Shown one piece after another: positions 34,901 to 43,511 of a DNA stretch of 64,000 nt. The stretch comes from Bog-756 sp963701325 (GTDB lineage Bacteria; Actinomycetota; Acidimicrobiia; Acidimicrobiales; RAAP-2). Position 1 is the stretch's first letter, and each line of letters opens with the position of its first letter. The position numbers and the translations under genes are program-made. The notes beneath the pieces were generated by a model that saw only the letters and a list, made by a program, of their open reading frames with translations, searched no databases and was not told where the DNA came from. The stretch spans positions 2,418,001 through 2,482,000 of the forward strand of contig OY969604.1 in the NCBI GenBank assembly GCA_963701325.1, written 5' to 3'.

Positions 34901-36712
34901 ATGCGGAGATGGTCGCACGAAAGCCAGCGCCGACACGCGTTGGCGATCTTTGCGGCGACAGGCCCCACACTGGCACCGAACGTTTCCGCGGAGGGTGCTG
35001 CCACCGGACTAGGCCGCTATCGTCTTCTTGCATCCGCCATCGCCGGGCGCACGGTCGAGGTGACCTCCGGTGCACCGCACGAGCTTGCGTGGACCGACGG
35101 CTCGTCAATCTTCGTGGATCCTGGCGCGAGATCCGGCAACGTGCTGGTCAGCGTCGCCGTGCAAGCGGCTCTGCTCGGCGCCGGTAGCCTCGACAGCAAG
35201 ATCACTGCGGCCCTCCTTCGCCATCCGAGGCTGGTTGGCCGCTACCTCGCTGTTGAGGGCCACCGCGCCCTGCATGCACACGAAGCGCTGTTGCCCCCAA
35301 CGGTACGGCGCGTTGCCAACTGGGACGTCGCGAGGGGCACGGACTCTCCGGCGGCATCGCTGGCCCTTGCGAGCGGCCGTGACCAGATTGACGACCCTCC
35401 GACCGCCTTCGGGACGATCCTGCCTCGCCGGATGACAGCGCCCATCGACGGTTCTCAGCAGGGGGGGAACGTCGGACAGCACACGCCACGGCGTAGTGGC
35501 GAGTCGGCGCTCCGCGAGCTCGATGACGCGGACGACGACGTCGGCCCTCTGATCGACCTGCTCTCCAGCCCGGTCGGCGGGGGCGGAGGCCTCGGCCGGC
35601 TGCTCAAGAAGCTGTTCGGTGACGCCCGTTCCGGGGCGAGCGGGCCACCGGGCGCGGACGCCCCTACGCACGGGAGTCGGCGCTCCACGCGAAGGTCCGC
35701 CACGGTGACACTCTCAACTTCGGCAGCGCGCGTGTCCGAGCTCGTGACGGTGGGCCATCACCAAGTCGTAACGTACCCTGAGTGGGATCAGCACAGGCGG
35801 CGCTACAAGGCCGATTGGTGCACGGTCGAGGAAGTCGAGCCTGGACCGGGCGAACTTACCGCCTTTTGGCCGCCGGACACTCATGCACTGCGGCGTCCGT
35901 TGGGACGACTTGGCATGGAGTTCGAGCGGCGTCATCGTCAGCGGCAAGGAGACGACATCGACATTGACGCCGCCGTCGAGGCGCTCATCGAGCTGAAGGC
36001 AGGGTCGGCTTCGGACGGAGCCGTCTACCTCGACTCCGTGCGCGGACGGCGTGACCTCTCCGTGCTCGTTCTCCTGGACATCTCGGGATCCACCGGGGAG
36101 CGCGGCGCCCTCGGCGTGCCCGTGCACGTCCATCAGCGCGATGCGGCCGGCAGCCTGGCCATGGCCTTGTATGAGCTCGGCGACCGCATAGCGCTCTACG
36201 GCTTCCGATCGCAGGGGCGCTCGGCCGTGCACATCGTGCCGGTCAAGCGGTTCGATGAGGAGCTCGACACGACGGTGCTGCAGCGGCTGGGAGGGCTCGT
36301 GCCGGGCGCGTACACGAGACTGGGTGCTGCGATGCGCCATGGTACGGCCATTGTCGTGAAAGAAGCTGGCACGGCACGGACGCTGCTGGTCGTACTCTCC
36401 GATGGGCTCGCCTACGACCACGGCTACGAGCGTGCCTACGGCGAGGCGGATGCTCGTCGAGCGCTGGCCGAGGCGCGCTTGCAGGGGGTCGGCTGCGTCT
36501 GTCTCAGCATCGGATCCGACGCCGACAGCGGGGCGCTGAGCCGCGTGTTCGGGACAGCGGCCTACGCGGCCATCCCGCGGGCAGAGCTTCTCCCGACGGT
36601 GGTGGGACCCTTGTTCAGATCGGCGCTCCGCTCTGCCGAGCTGCAGCGGAGGGTGTTCCAGCGTGGAGCACGTCTGAGAGGACACCTCGAGATCGAGAGG
36701 AGAACTGCGTGA
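34901..36712 (+). CDS. VWA-domain protein, NorD/CbbO-like
   Basis: Protein of 603 residues. The N-terminal half is helical with a low-complexity Gly/Ser/Arg linker (about 190-270). A short conserved segment VTYPEWDQHRRRYKADWCTV precedes the C-terminal VWA domain (about 375-590) with MIDAS motif DISGST. This is the NorD/CbbO architecture, whose partners are NorQ/CbbQ AAA+ ATPases that remodel or activate metalloenzymes such as NO reductase or Rubisco. Neither target is in the window. The stop overlaps the GTG of the AAA+ gene by four bases, so the two are translationally coupled. Confidence 0.85.
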   Translation: MRRWSHESQRRHALAIFAATGPTLAPNVSAEGAATGLGRYRLLASAIAGRTVEVTSGAPHELAWTDGSSIFVDPGARSGNVLVSVAVQAALLGAGSLDSKITAALLRHPRLVGRYLAVEGHRALHAHEALLPPTVRRVANWDVARGTDSPAASLALASGRDQIDDPPTAFGTILPRRMTAPIDGSQQGGNVGQHTPRRSGESALRELDDADDDVGPLIDLLSSPVGGGGGLGRLLKKLFGDARSGASGPPGADAPTHGSRRSTRRSATVTLSTSAARVSELVTVGHHQVVTYPEWDQHRRRYKADWCTVEEVEPGPGELTAFWPPDTHALRRPLGRLGMEFERRHRQRQGDDIDIDAAVEALIELKAGSASDGAVYLDSVRGRRDLSVLVLLDISGSTGERGALGVPVHVHQRDAAGSLAMALYELGDRIALYGFRSQGRSAVHIVPVKRFDEELDTTVLQRLGGLVPGAYTRLGAAMRHGTAIVVKEAGTARTLLVVLSDGLAYDHGYERAYGEADARRALAEARLQGVGCVCLSIGSDADSGALSRVFGTAAYAAIPRAELLPTVVGPLFRSALRSAELQRRVFQRGARLRGHLEIERRTA

Positions 36713-37515
36713 CGCGAAGCGAACGGCCGTACTACGTACCGATCGGGAGCGAGGAGCAGGTGTTCAAGGCCGCCTTTCGCCAGGACCTCTCCGTCCTGCT
36801 CAAGGGGCCGACAGGGTGCGGCAAGACTCGCTTCGTCGAGGCCATGGCCTTCGACCTCGAGCGCCCGCTGGTCACCGTCGCCTGCCACGACGACCTGACC
36901 ACCGCCGATCTGGTCGGCCGGTTCCATCTCCAGAGTGACGCCACGACCTGGGTGGACGGGCCCCTCACGAAGGCCGTACGCGAAGGCTCCATCTGCTATC
37001 TCGACGAGATCGTCGAGGCGCGCCAGGACACCACGGTCGTGATCCACCCGCTGGCTGACTACCGACGACAGCTTCCCATCGACCGGCTGGGAGTCACCGT
37101 GCAGGCGGCGGAGGGATTCTGCCTGGTCGTTTCCTACAACCCGGGCTATCAGAGCGTTCTCAAGGACCTGAAGGATTCGACCCGGCAGCGGATGGTCGCC
37201 ATCGAGCTGGACTTCCCTCCGCCCGATGTCGAGGAGAAGATCGTGTCCGAGGAAGCGGGGGTGGACCCGCACACGGCGTCGCGGCTCGTGCAGCTCGGAC
37301 AGGCCATCCGGCGGCTCGAAACGGTCGGCCTACGCGAGGTGGCCTCGACTCGCGTGCTGGTCGCGGCCGGCCGACTCGCTGTTGAGGGCCTGAGCCTGCG
37401 AGACGCCAGCCGTGCCGCGGTCGCTGGACCGCTCACCGACGACCCGGTCGTGACCGCCGGGCTCTTCGAGATGATCGATGCGTATCTGGGCGAGGAGCCC
37501 GCTGCAGCGAACTGA
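36709..37515 (+). CDS. MoxR-family AAA+ ATPase, NorQ/CbbQ type
   Basis: Protein of 268 residues, typical for CbbQ/NirQ/NorQ. Walker A GPTGCGKTRF (about 33-42), Walker B ICYLDEIVEA (about 95-104), sensor-1 VVSYNPGYQ, arginine-finger region STRQRMVAIELDFP, and a CbbQ_C end. GTG start overlaps the VWA stop (GTGA) with GAGAGGAG seven bases upstream. ATP-driven partner of the VWA protein; the metal enzyme they act on is not identified, with P450s and AveC-like proteins the only nearby candidates. Confidence 0.9.
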   Translation: MTRSERPYYVPIGSEEQVFKAAFRQDLSVLLKGPTGCGKTRFVEAMAFDLERPLVTVACHDDLTTADLVGRFHLQSDATTWVDGPLTKAVREGSICYLDEIVEARQDTTVVIHPLADYRRQLPIDRLGVTVQAAEGFCLVVSYNPGYQSVLKDLKDSTRQRMVAIELDFPPPDVEEKIVSEEAGVDPHTASRLVQLGQAIRRLETVGLREVASTRVLVAAGRLAVEGLSLRDASRAAVAGPLTDDPVVTAGLFEMIDAYLGEEPAAAN

Positions 37516-37567
37516 TTGACGGCGCGCCGGCCGATCGCTAGCTTGTGGAACAAATATCAGGTTATGG
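37516..37567 (+). promoter_or_regulatory. Promoter with conserved downstream element, copy 1
   Basis: TTGACG (37516-37521), 17 bases, TAGCTT (37539-37544), then GTGGAACAAATATCAGGTT. The same arrangement recurs before the P450 at 40823. The element downstream of the -10 box is conserved and AT-rich, so it could be an operator or transcription-start element. Confidence 0.65.
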
Positions 37568-37610
37568 GGCGGGACGGGTCCCCTCCCGTGGCCGTCCCAA
37601 GGGGGAGTAC

Positions 37611-38723
37611 GTGTCGTACGAGAGCACGGCCGAGCCGATCAAGCTCGGGTATTTGTTCGACTTCAAACTCCCCGACGGCTATCCGGAGGAGTCCCGCTTG
37701 GACCTCGTCCGGCCATTCGAGCTCGTGTTCAAACAGGGGCTCGAGCGGGGGATGATCGACCGTCCCGTCCAGATCGTCTTTCGCGAAGTGGAAGGGCTCC
37801 CCAAGGGGACGGTCAAGGCAGTCATCGACGCCTATGGCGAGCTGGTGGATGAGGGCTGCTTGGCCGTGTTCGGTCCGGCCATCACGGACAATTGCGTGCC
37901 GACCCGCGAGGCCATCGAGCACCGATTCCACGTGCCGGCCATCAGCGTCACCGGATCGGAGGAATGGCTCGGAGAGTGGACCTTCTCACTCTCGATGGGA
38001 TCGATGACCGATGAGCCCATCTTTTGGGCCGAACTGCTGGCCCACGGCGGCCACACCGAGGTCGGTGCCCTCATCGAAGCATCGCTGGTCGGCGAGTCCT
38101 ATATCCGGAACTTCCGAACGGCTGCTGCCGCGAACGGCATCCACGTCGCCATCGAGGAGCGGATTCCACAAACCGCTCAGGACATCACCGACCAGGTTCG
38201 TGCGTTGCAGCAGGCCAAGGTCAGCGCGTTCGTGCACTGTGGATTCGGATTCGGGCTGCTCAACGTGAACCGGGTACTGAGAGAGCTCGACTGGGACCCG
38301 CCGCGTTTCCTCGGCACGGCCTTCCAGAATGCCTGGATCCACCAGATCATGTGGGATGCCATCCTCGGGTGGACGGGACTCGACCAGTACGACGCGTCCA
38401 ATTCCGTCGGCCAGCGGTTCCTCGACGAGTACGAGGAGGCCTATGGGCGTCGTCCCGAGTACTGCGTGCCGGTCGTCAACCGCGACCTGGCCACCGTGCT
38501 CCTCCACGCGTTCGCCGGCGCCCAGCCGCTGTCACCCCGTGGGGTCAAGGAGGCACTCGAGCGGGTGAAGATGTTGCCGGCAGCGTCAGGGGCCAGCGGT
38601 ACCCGTCTGTCATTCGGCAATTGGATGCGCCGGGGGTGGGTGGGGGCCGGTTACCTGGTGGCGCGCCAGCTCGAGCCGGAGTTCGGCAAGGCGCGTCTTG
38701 TCGGGCGCTTCGGGGAGCTCTGA
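37611..38723 (+). CDS. Branched-chain-type solute-binding protein without signal peptide
   Basis: Periplasmic-binding-protein fold type I (Peripla_BP_6, as in LivJ/AmiC), 370 residues from GTG 37611. GGGGGAG five bases upstream makes this the best start; the frame is open from 37545 but that part overlaps the promoter. Start: IKLGYLFDFKLPDGYPEES; ligand-domain features FGPAITDNCVPTREAIEH and VPAISVTGSEEW. No signal peptide or lipobox is present, so the protein should stay in the cytosol, like the amidase regulator AmiC. No permease or ABC ATPase is nearby. It could therefore be a ligand sensor rather than a transport component. Confidence 0.82.
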   Translation: MSYESTAEPIKLGYLFDFKLPDGYPEESRLDLVRPFELVFKQGLERGMIDRPVQIVFREVEGLPKGTVKAVIDAYGELVDEGCLAVFGPAITDNCVPTREAIEHRFHVPAISVTGSEEWLGEWTFSLSMGSMTDEPIFWAELLAHGGHTEVGALIEASLVGESYIRNFRTAAAANGIHVAIEERIPQTAQDITDQVRALQQAKVSAFVHCGFGFGLLNVNRVLRELDWDPPRFLGTAFQNAWIHQIMWDAILGWTGLDQYDASNSVGQRFLDEYEEAYGRRPEYCVPVVNRDLATVLLHAFAGAQPLSPRGVKEALERVKMLPAASGASGTRLSFGNWMRRGWVGAGYLVARQLEPEFGKARLVGRFGEL

Positions 38724-38726
38724 GCC

Positions 38727-39875
38727 GTGAGCGTGCAGGTGGCCAGCCGTGAGACCACGGTCGCACCCGCACCGACCCGTCCCCCTCGTTGGTCGAAGGG
38801 TGAGCGAGCCGCCGCCGGCTGGGCTCTCGTCGGGTGCGCCGTCGTCCTTGCTCTCGTCTTCATCGCGCACAACGCACGTACCGGCGTGGGAGCGACCCGT
38901 ATCGCGAACCCGGCCGTGCGGGGTCTCCCGCGCCCCGTGACGCCGCTCTTCGGATGGACGCACTGGCTAGTGGCGGAGCAGATCGGAACGATCGTCGCCA
39001 TGGTGCTGATCGTGGTGGTGTTCGCCCTCCTGTGGCGACGGTACCCAAAGCACCCGATCCTGCTCATGGCCATCTGCTGTACAACCCTCGTGTGGCAGGA
39101 CCCCATCATGAACTGGGCGCCGTATGCCGTGTACAACCCGCAGCTCTGGCACTGGCCGGAAACGTGGCCCCTGGTGTCGCTGTCGCCGACGGTCGAACCG
39201 TTCGTCGTGATCGGATACGTGATGTTTTACCTGGCGCCCTTCTTCCCCGCGATATGGACCCTCAGGCGTCTCCAACGCTCACGCGAGGTCACTTCGTTTG
39301 TCTGGAAGCATCCGCTCGTCAGCCTGGGCCTGCTCATCTATGTCATCGGCTTCATCTACGACGCCGCCCAGGAGATCCTCCTCGTGCGGACGGGGATGTA
39401 CGTCTACTCGCAGGTCATCCCGTTCGGCTCCATCTTCACCGGCCACGCCTACCAGTTCCCACTGATCTGGGAGTCTTCGCTCGTCACGGCCGTCATGATC
39501 CCCGTCGGTGTGCTGCTGTACCGGGACGACACGGGTCGCACCGTCGCCGAGAAGTTGGCCCTCAGGATCCGGCTTCGTGCGTTCCGGGGACGTCCGGCGC
39601 TCGCCACCTTCGTGGTGATGTTCCTCATCGTCAACGCCGCCTACCTCTTCCTCTACGGCGGTGGTTTCGCCGTCATCCGGGCGAGCGGGGCGGCCACCTC
39701 GGTGGCGTGTCCGTTTCCGTATCCCGAGGCGAAGGTCTACGACCCGCAGGGCCTCTACGAAAAGGCGGGTCAACCCGGCCCGTACTCGGCGGGCATCTGG
39801 GACGGTTGGGAGACGGCTCAGTCAGGCCGGCCCGTCATACATTCCCCCGCACACCGAGGGCGCTGCAGCCCGTAG
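38727..39875 (+). CDS. AveC-like (spirocyclase AveC family) integral membrane protein
   Basis: Membrane protein of 382 residues with about seven hydrophobic helices. Features shared with AveC-type proteins and with the second copy at 46676: VWQDPIMNWAPYAVYNPQLWHWP, VIGYVMFYLAPFF, YVYSQVIPFGSIF and HAYQFPL. AveC itself acts in avermectin spiroketal formation, but most actinobacterial homologues sit in catabolic clusters with unknown roles, so the name gives no function. GTG start three bases after the solute-binding protein stop, so both share one transcript. Confidence 0.75.
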   Translation: MSVQVASRETTVAPAPTRPPRWSKGERAAAGWALVGCAVVLALVFIAHNARTGVGATRIANPAVRGLPRPVTPLFGWTHWLVAEQIGTIVAMVLIVVVFALLWRRYPKHPILLMAICCTTLVWQDPIMNWAPYAVYNPQLWHWPETWPLVSLSPTVEPFVVIGYVMFYLAPFFPAIWTLRRLQRSREVTSFVWKHPLVSLGLLIYVIGFIYDAAQEILLVRTGMYVYSQVIPFGSIFTGHAYQFPLIWESSLVTAVMIPVGVLLYRDDTGRTVAEKLALRIRLRAFRGRPALATFVVMFLIVNAAYLFLYGGGFAVIRASGAATSVACPFPYPEAKVYDPQGLYEKAGQPGPYSAGIWDGWETAQSGRPVIHSPAHRGRCSP

Positions 39876-39893
39876 TCCGTCGGCCGAAGGTCG

Positions 39894-40655
39894 TCAGGGA
39901 TTGAGCTGTTGCGTCGGTCGCACGACGAGCTCGTTGATGCAGAAGCCCTCAGGCCGGCTGACCATGAACGCGATCGCGTCGGCCAGGTCTGCTGCCGATC
40001 CAGGGCTACCGTTCCCGGCAAACCATGGGATGTCGGAAGGCGGGATGTCCCCGTCGAAGGTCATGCCCTCGATGGTCAGGCCCTCGGTGTCGAACATGCC
40101 GGGCATCACACAGCTCACGTTGACGCCAACTGGGGCGAGTTCCAGCCGGAGCGCGTCGAAGGCAGCACGAAGTCCACGCTTCGTGGCGGCATACATGCCG
40201 ACGCCCGCCATGGGGGTGATCGCACCCGTGGAGGTGACGATCACCACGTCGCGGCGACCCTCTCCGGGGAAGTGGTCCACCGCATGACGGATCGTCGCGA
40301 GCGGACCCAGCAGATTGAGGTTGATGAGCTCCTGCCAGCGTTCAGGAGTGCCGGTCATGATAGACCCGACCATTGACTTACCGGCCACCGTGATCACACC
40401 GTCGAAGCCATCGAGCGCCAGGGCCGCCTGGTCGATCGCAAGCGGTAGTGCGGCGAGGTCGGTGACATCGCAGGGGACGGGGACGGACCGCTCACCGAGT
40501 TCCTCACGTAGCTCTTCGAGCCGCTCCTTTCGGCGTGCCAGCATGGCCACGGATCCGCCGCAGGCGACGATCGACCGGCAGGTGGCGGCACCGATTCCGC
40601 TCGATGCCCCGGTGACGAGGACACGCCGTCCGCCGAGTTCGGTGCTCAGACTCAT
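39894..40655 (-). CDS. SDR-family oxidoreductase
   Basis: Classical SDR of 253 residues: TGASSGIG, CDVTDL, TVAGKSMVG, VIVTSTGAITPMAGVGMYAATKRG with the Ser/Tyr/Lys catalytic set, and a C-terminal SDR helix. NAD(P) specificity is uncertain; the RRKERL segment after beta-2 suggests NADP. ATG with GGAGGAA upstream. It converges with the AveC-like gene (18 bases apart) and diverges from the P450 gene. Confidence 0.9.
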   Translation of the reverse strand: MSLSTELGGRRVLVTGASSGIGAATCRSIVACGGSVAMLARRKERLEELREELGERSVPVPCDVTDLAALPLAIDQAALALDGFDGVITVAGKSMVGSIMTGTPERWQELINLNLLGPLATIRHAVDHFPGEGRRDVVIVTSTGAITPMAGVGMYAATKRGLRAAFDALRLELAPVGVNVSCVMPGMFDTEGLTIEGMTFDGDIPPSDIPWFAGNGSPGSAADLADAIAFMVSRPEGFCINELVVRPTQQLNP

Positions 40656-40822
40656 CGCTGTTCCTCCTTCGGCCCGCGAGCGAGGCGTCAGCCTAACATT
40701 TGGTCACTTGATGCCGTGCTGTCGGAGCGCCGGGCGAACGGGAGGCGAGAGGTGACGCAGAACGAGTGCGAGACACCTTAGAAGACCTGGTCGGTGTTGC
40801 CCGGGGAGGGCTCGTGCGGCGA

Positions 40823-40873
40823 TTGACTTCGCTCTGATCCCACCCTAGCTTGTGGTTGAACGAATATTTGGTT
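40823..40873 (+). promoter_or_regulatory. Promoter with conserved downstream element, copy 2
   Basis: TTGACT (40823-40828), 17 bases, TAGCTT (40846-40851), followed by GTGGTTGAACGAATATTTGG. Same box spacing and same start-region element as at 37516; only a three-base insertion and a few changes separate them. It drives the P450-amidohydrolase unit. Confidence 0.65.
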
Positions 40874-40893
40874 TTCCCATCAAGGGGGACACG

Positions 40894-42147
40894 GTGGAGT
40901 CAAGTGAGGGTGCGGGAGGGGCGGCTGTAGATCGCCACGGGGGCGACACTGACGGCGCGGAGTTCGGCCTCTTCGACGACGCCGTGGCCGGCGACACGCG
41001 TGACCCGTACCCTGAGCTCGCCCAGACACGGCGTGATCACCCCGTGCAACGGCTCGACACATCGCTCATGCCCCACGATGAATCGGCCCCCGTCTTCTTC
41101 GTCTATCGCTACGACGACGTGTCCCGAGTGCTGCGCGACTCCGAGACGTTCTGCTCCGGGCACATCATCGACCTCATCATGGGTCCGGTCATGGGCGAGC
41201 ACATCATGCTGGGGATGGATGGCCCAAAGCATCGCCGGTATCGGGCCCTGGTCTCGACGGCGTTCCGCCCGAAGGCCATGGAACGGTGGGAGTCCGAGCT
41301 CGCCGTCGGCATCATCACTGCCCTCATCGACAAGTTCGCAGAACGGGGTCGTGCCGAGCTGGTGCGCGAGTTCACCTTCCCTTATCCGACCCAGATCATC
41401 GCCGGCATCCTCGGCTTGCCCCGAGAGGATTACAAACAGTTCCAGCGCTGGTCCATCGACATCCTCAGCTTCCTGAGCAGGCAGGAGGAGGCCATCGCCG
41501 CGTCGCAGCAGGTGAAGGAGTACGTCGCCACGATCCTCGACGACCGACGCCGCCAGCCCCGCGATGACCTCATCTCCGACCTCGCCCAAGCCGAGATCGA
41601 CGGTGAGCACCTCAGCGACGAGGAGATCTTCTCATTCGTGCGGTTGCTCCTCCCCGCCGGCGTGGAGACCACCTATCGGTCGACGGGCAATCTGCTCCTG
41701 ACGCTGCTGTCGGACGAGGACCAGCTCGAGGCCGTGCGCTCCGACCGCAGTCTCATCCCCGAGGCGATCGAGGAGGCGCTGCGCTACGAGACGCCGCTCC
41801 TCAACATCACCAGGCTCGCGACCAAGGACACGGAGATCGACGGTGTGCCCGTTCCCGCAGGCTCGACGATCATGCTCATGCTGGCTGCTGCCAACCGTGA
41901 GGAGACCCGCTATCCCGACCCCGACCGGTTCCAGCTCGGCCGGGAGGACCCCAAACCCCATATCTCCTTCGGCAACGGGCCCCATCTGTGCCTCGGCATG
42001 CATCTGGCCCGCATGGAGATCCGGGTGGCGTTGAACCTCCTGTTCGACCGTCTGCCCGACCTGCGACTCGACCCCGACGGCGACGACCCCCACATCCGGG
42101 GCCAGGTCTTCCGATCGCCGACGGCGATCCCGGTGCTCTTCGGCTAG
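40894..42147 (+). CDS. Cytochrome P450
   Basis: Soluble bacterial P450, 417 residues from the GTG at 40894 (GGGGGAC four bases upstream). I-helix LLLPAGVETTYRS carries the acid/Thr pair, ExxR is EALRYET, and the heme loop is HISFGNGPHLCLGMHLARME with the Cys ligand. It monooxygenates an unknown substrate and needs ferredoxin partners that are not in this window. An amidohydrolase follows 43 bases later. It shares its promoter type with the solute-binding protein operon. Confidence 0.95.
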   Translation: MESSEGAGGAAVDRHGGDTDGAEFGLFDDAVAGDTRDPYPELAQTRRDHPVQRLDTSLMPHDESAPVFFVYRYDDVSRVLRDSETFCSGHIIDLIMGPVMGEHIMLGMDGPKHRRYRALVSTAFRPKAMERWESELAVGIITALIDKFAERGRAELVREFTFPYPTQIIAGILGLPREDYKQFQRWSIDILSFLSRQEEAIAASQQVKEYVATILDDRRRQPRDDLISDLAQAEIDGEHLSDEEIFSFVRLLLPAGVETTYRSTGNLLLTLLSDEDQLEAVRSDRSLIPEAIEEALRYETPLLNITRLATKDTEIDGVPVPAGSTIMLMLAAANREETRYPDPDRFQLGREDPKPHISFGNGPHLCLGMHLARMEIRVALNLLFDRLPDLRLDPDGDDPHIRGQVFRSPTAIPVLFG

Positions 42148-42190
42148 CGCCGGCGTACCGATCGGCCCGAGTGCACGTGAGGAGAACAGC

Positions 42191-43477
42191 ATGAATACCG
42201 ACGATCTGATTCTCGTGTCTGTCGACGACCACGTCGTGGAGCCGCCGGACATGTTCGCGGGACACATCCCGGACAAGTACAGAGACCAGGCGCCGAAGGT
42301 GATCACCAAACCGGATGGCACCGACGCATGGGTATTCGAGGGCCAGGAGGCGACGAATGTCGGCCTGAATGCAGTAGCGGGCCGTCCTCCTGACGAATAC
42401 GGCGTCGAACCGACAAGCTTCAGCGAGATGCGGCCCGGATGCTTCGACATCCACGAACGGATCCGAGACATGAACGCGAACGGTGTGCTCGCGTCGATGA
42501 ACTTCCCGTCCTACCCGCAGTTCTGCGGCCAGTACTTCGCCCGCGCCGATGACAAGGATCTCGCCCTTGCGGTGTTGCAGGCATACAACGACTGGCATGT
42601 CGACGAGTGGTGCGGCACGTATCCGGGGCGAATGATCCCCCTTGCACTACCCCCGATTTGGGACGTCGGCCAGATGGCCGCCGAGGTACGACGCGTGTCC
42701 CGGAAAGGGTGCCACGCGGTCACGTTCTCGGAGAACCCCGAGAAGCTCGGTTACCCGTCGATTCACAACGAGCACTGGGATCCATTCTGGAAGGCCTGCA
42801 GCGACGAGAACATGATCGTGTGCCTCCACATTGGCTCGTCCTCACAGGTGGTCGTGACCTCGATCGAGGCACCTGTGGATACCCTCATCACGTTGCAGCC
42901 GATCAATATCGTGCAGGCCGCCGCCGACCTTGTGTGGTCTCCTCTCCTCCGCAAGTTTCCTGACCTCACCTTTGCCCTGAGCGAAGGCGGTATCGGATGG
43001 ATCCCCTACTTCCTCGAGCGAATCGACTCCGTCTATAAGAACCACCGGGCGTGGACGCACCAGGACTTCGGCGACAAGCTCCCCAGCGAGCTGTTCCTCG
43101 AACGCATCGTCACCTGCTTCATCGACGATGCCTTCGGGATCGCCTCACGCGATCGGCTGAATGTCGACATGATCACGTGGGAGTGTGACTACCCGCATTC
43201 CGACTCCACATGGCCGAGAGGCCCGGAGACGCTGGCCGGCTACCTCGGAGGCGTTTCCGCAAACGACATCGCCAAGATCACGCACGAAAACGCGCTGCGC
43301 CTCTTCTCGTTCGACGCCTTCGTGCACGTGCCCAAACAGGAGGCGACAGTCGGCGCTCTCCGTGCCCAGGCCACCGACGTAGACCTCGGGTACCGCTCAT
43401 CGGCCCGACTCAAGAAGGAAGGAACGGAGACCGTGAGTGTGCTGACACTGGTCACCGGACTTCCGTCCGCGAGTTAG
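42191..43477 (+). CDS. Amidohydrolase-family (TIM-barrel metal) enzyme
   Basis: Protein of 428 residues of the amidohydrolase-2/ACMSD-like group, whose members decarboxylate or hydrolyse ring or amide substrates. Seen: SVDDHVVEPPDMF at the start (in place of the HxH of classical members), PSYPQFCGQYF, VCLHIGSSS with a metal His, FALSEGGIGWIPYFLERID, and WECDYPHSDSTWP with the conserved acid and His. ATG with GAGGAG seven bases upstream. It is cotranscribed with the P450. The unusual VDDH variant occurs in actinobacterial relatives. Confidence 0.85.
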   Translation: MNTDDLILVSVDDHVVEPPDMFAGHIPDKYRDQAPKVITKPDGTDAWVFEGQEATNVGLNAVAGRPPDEYGVEPTSFSEMRPGCFDIHERIRDMNANGVLASMNFPSYPQFCGQYFARADDKDLALAVLQAYNDWHVDEWCGTYPGRMIPLALPPIWDVGQMAAEVRRVSRKGCHAVTFSENPEKLGYPSIHNEHWDPFWKACSDENMIVCLHIGSSSQVVVTSIEAPVDTLITLQPINIVQAAADLVWSPLLRKFPDLTFALSEGGIGWIPYFLERIDSVYKNHRAWTHQDFGDKLPSELFLERIVTCFIDDAFGIASRDRLNVDMITWECDYPHSDSTWPRGPETLAGYLGGVSANDIAKITHENALRLFSFDAFVHVPKQEATVGALRAQATDVDLGYRSSARLKKEGTETVSVLTLVTGLPSAS

Positions 43478-43511
43478 CAGAATGCTCAGTGCCCATAGGA
43501 GGATGAAGATC

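Noticed and set aside
34901..37515. Nitric oxide reductase or Rubisco activation locus
   Set aside because: NorD/NorQ-like genes are present, but no norB/norC or cbbL/cbbS lies in the window.
38834..39904. 356-codon frame overlapping the AveC-like gene
   Set aside because: Arg/Pro-rich product in another frame of a clear membrane protein gene.
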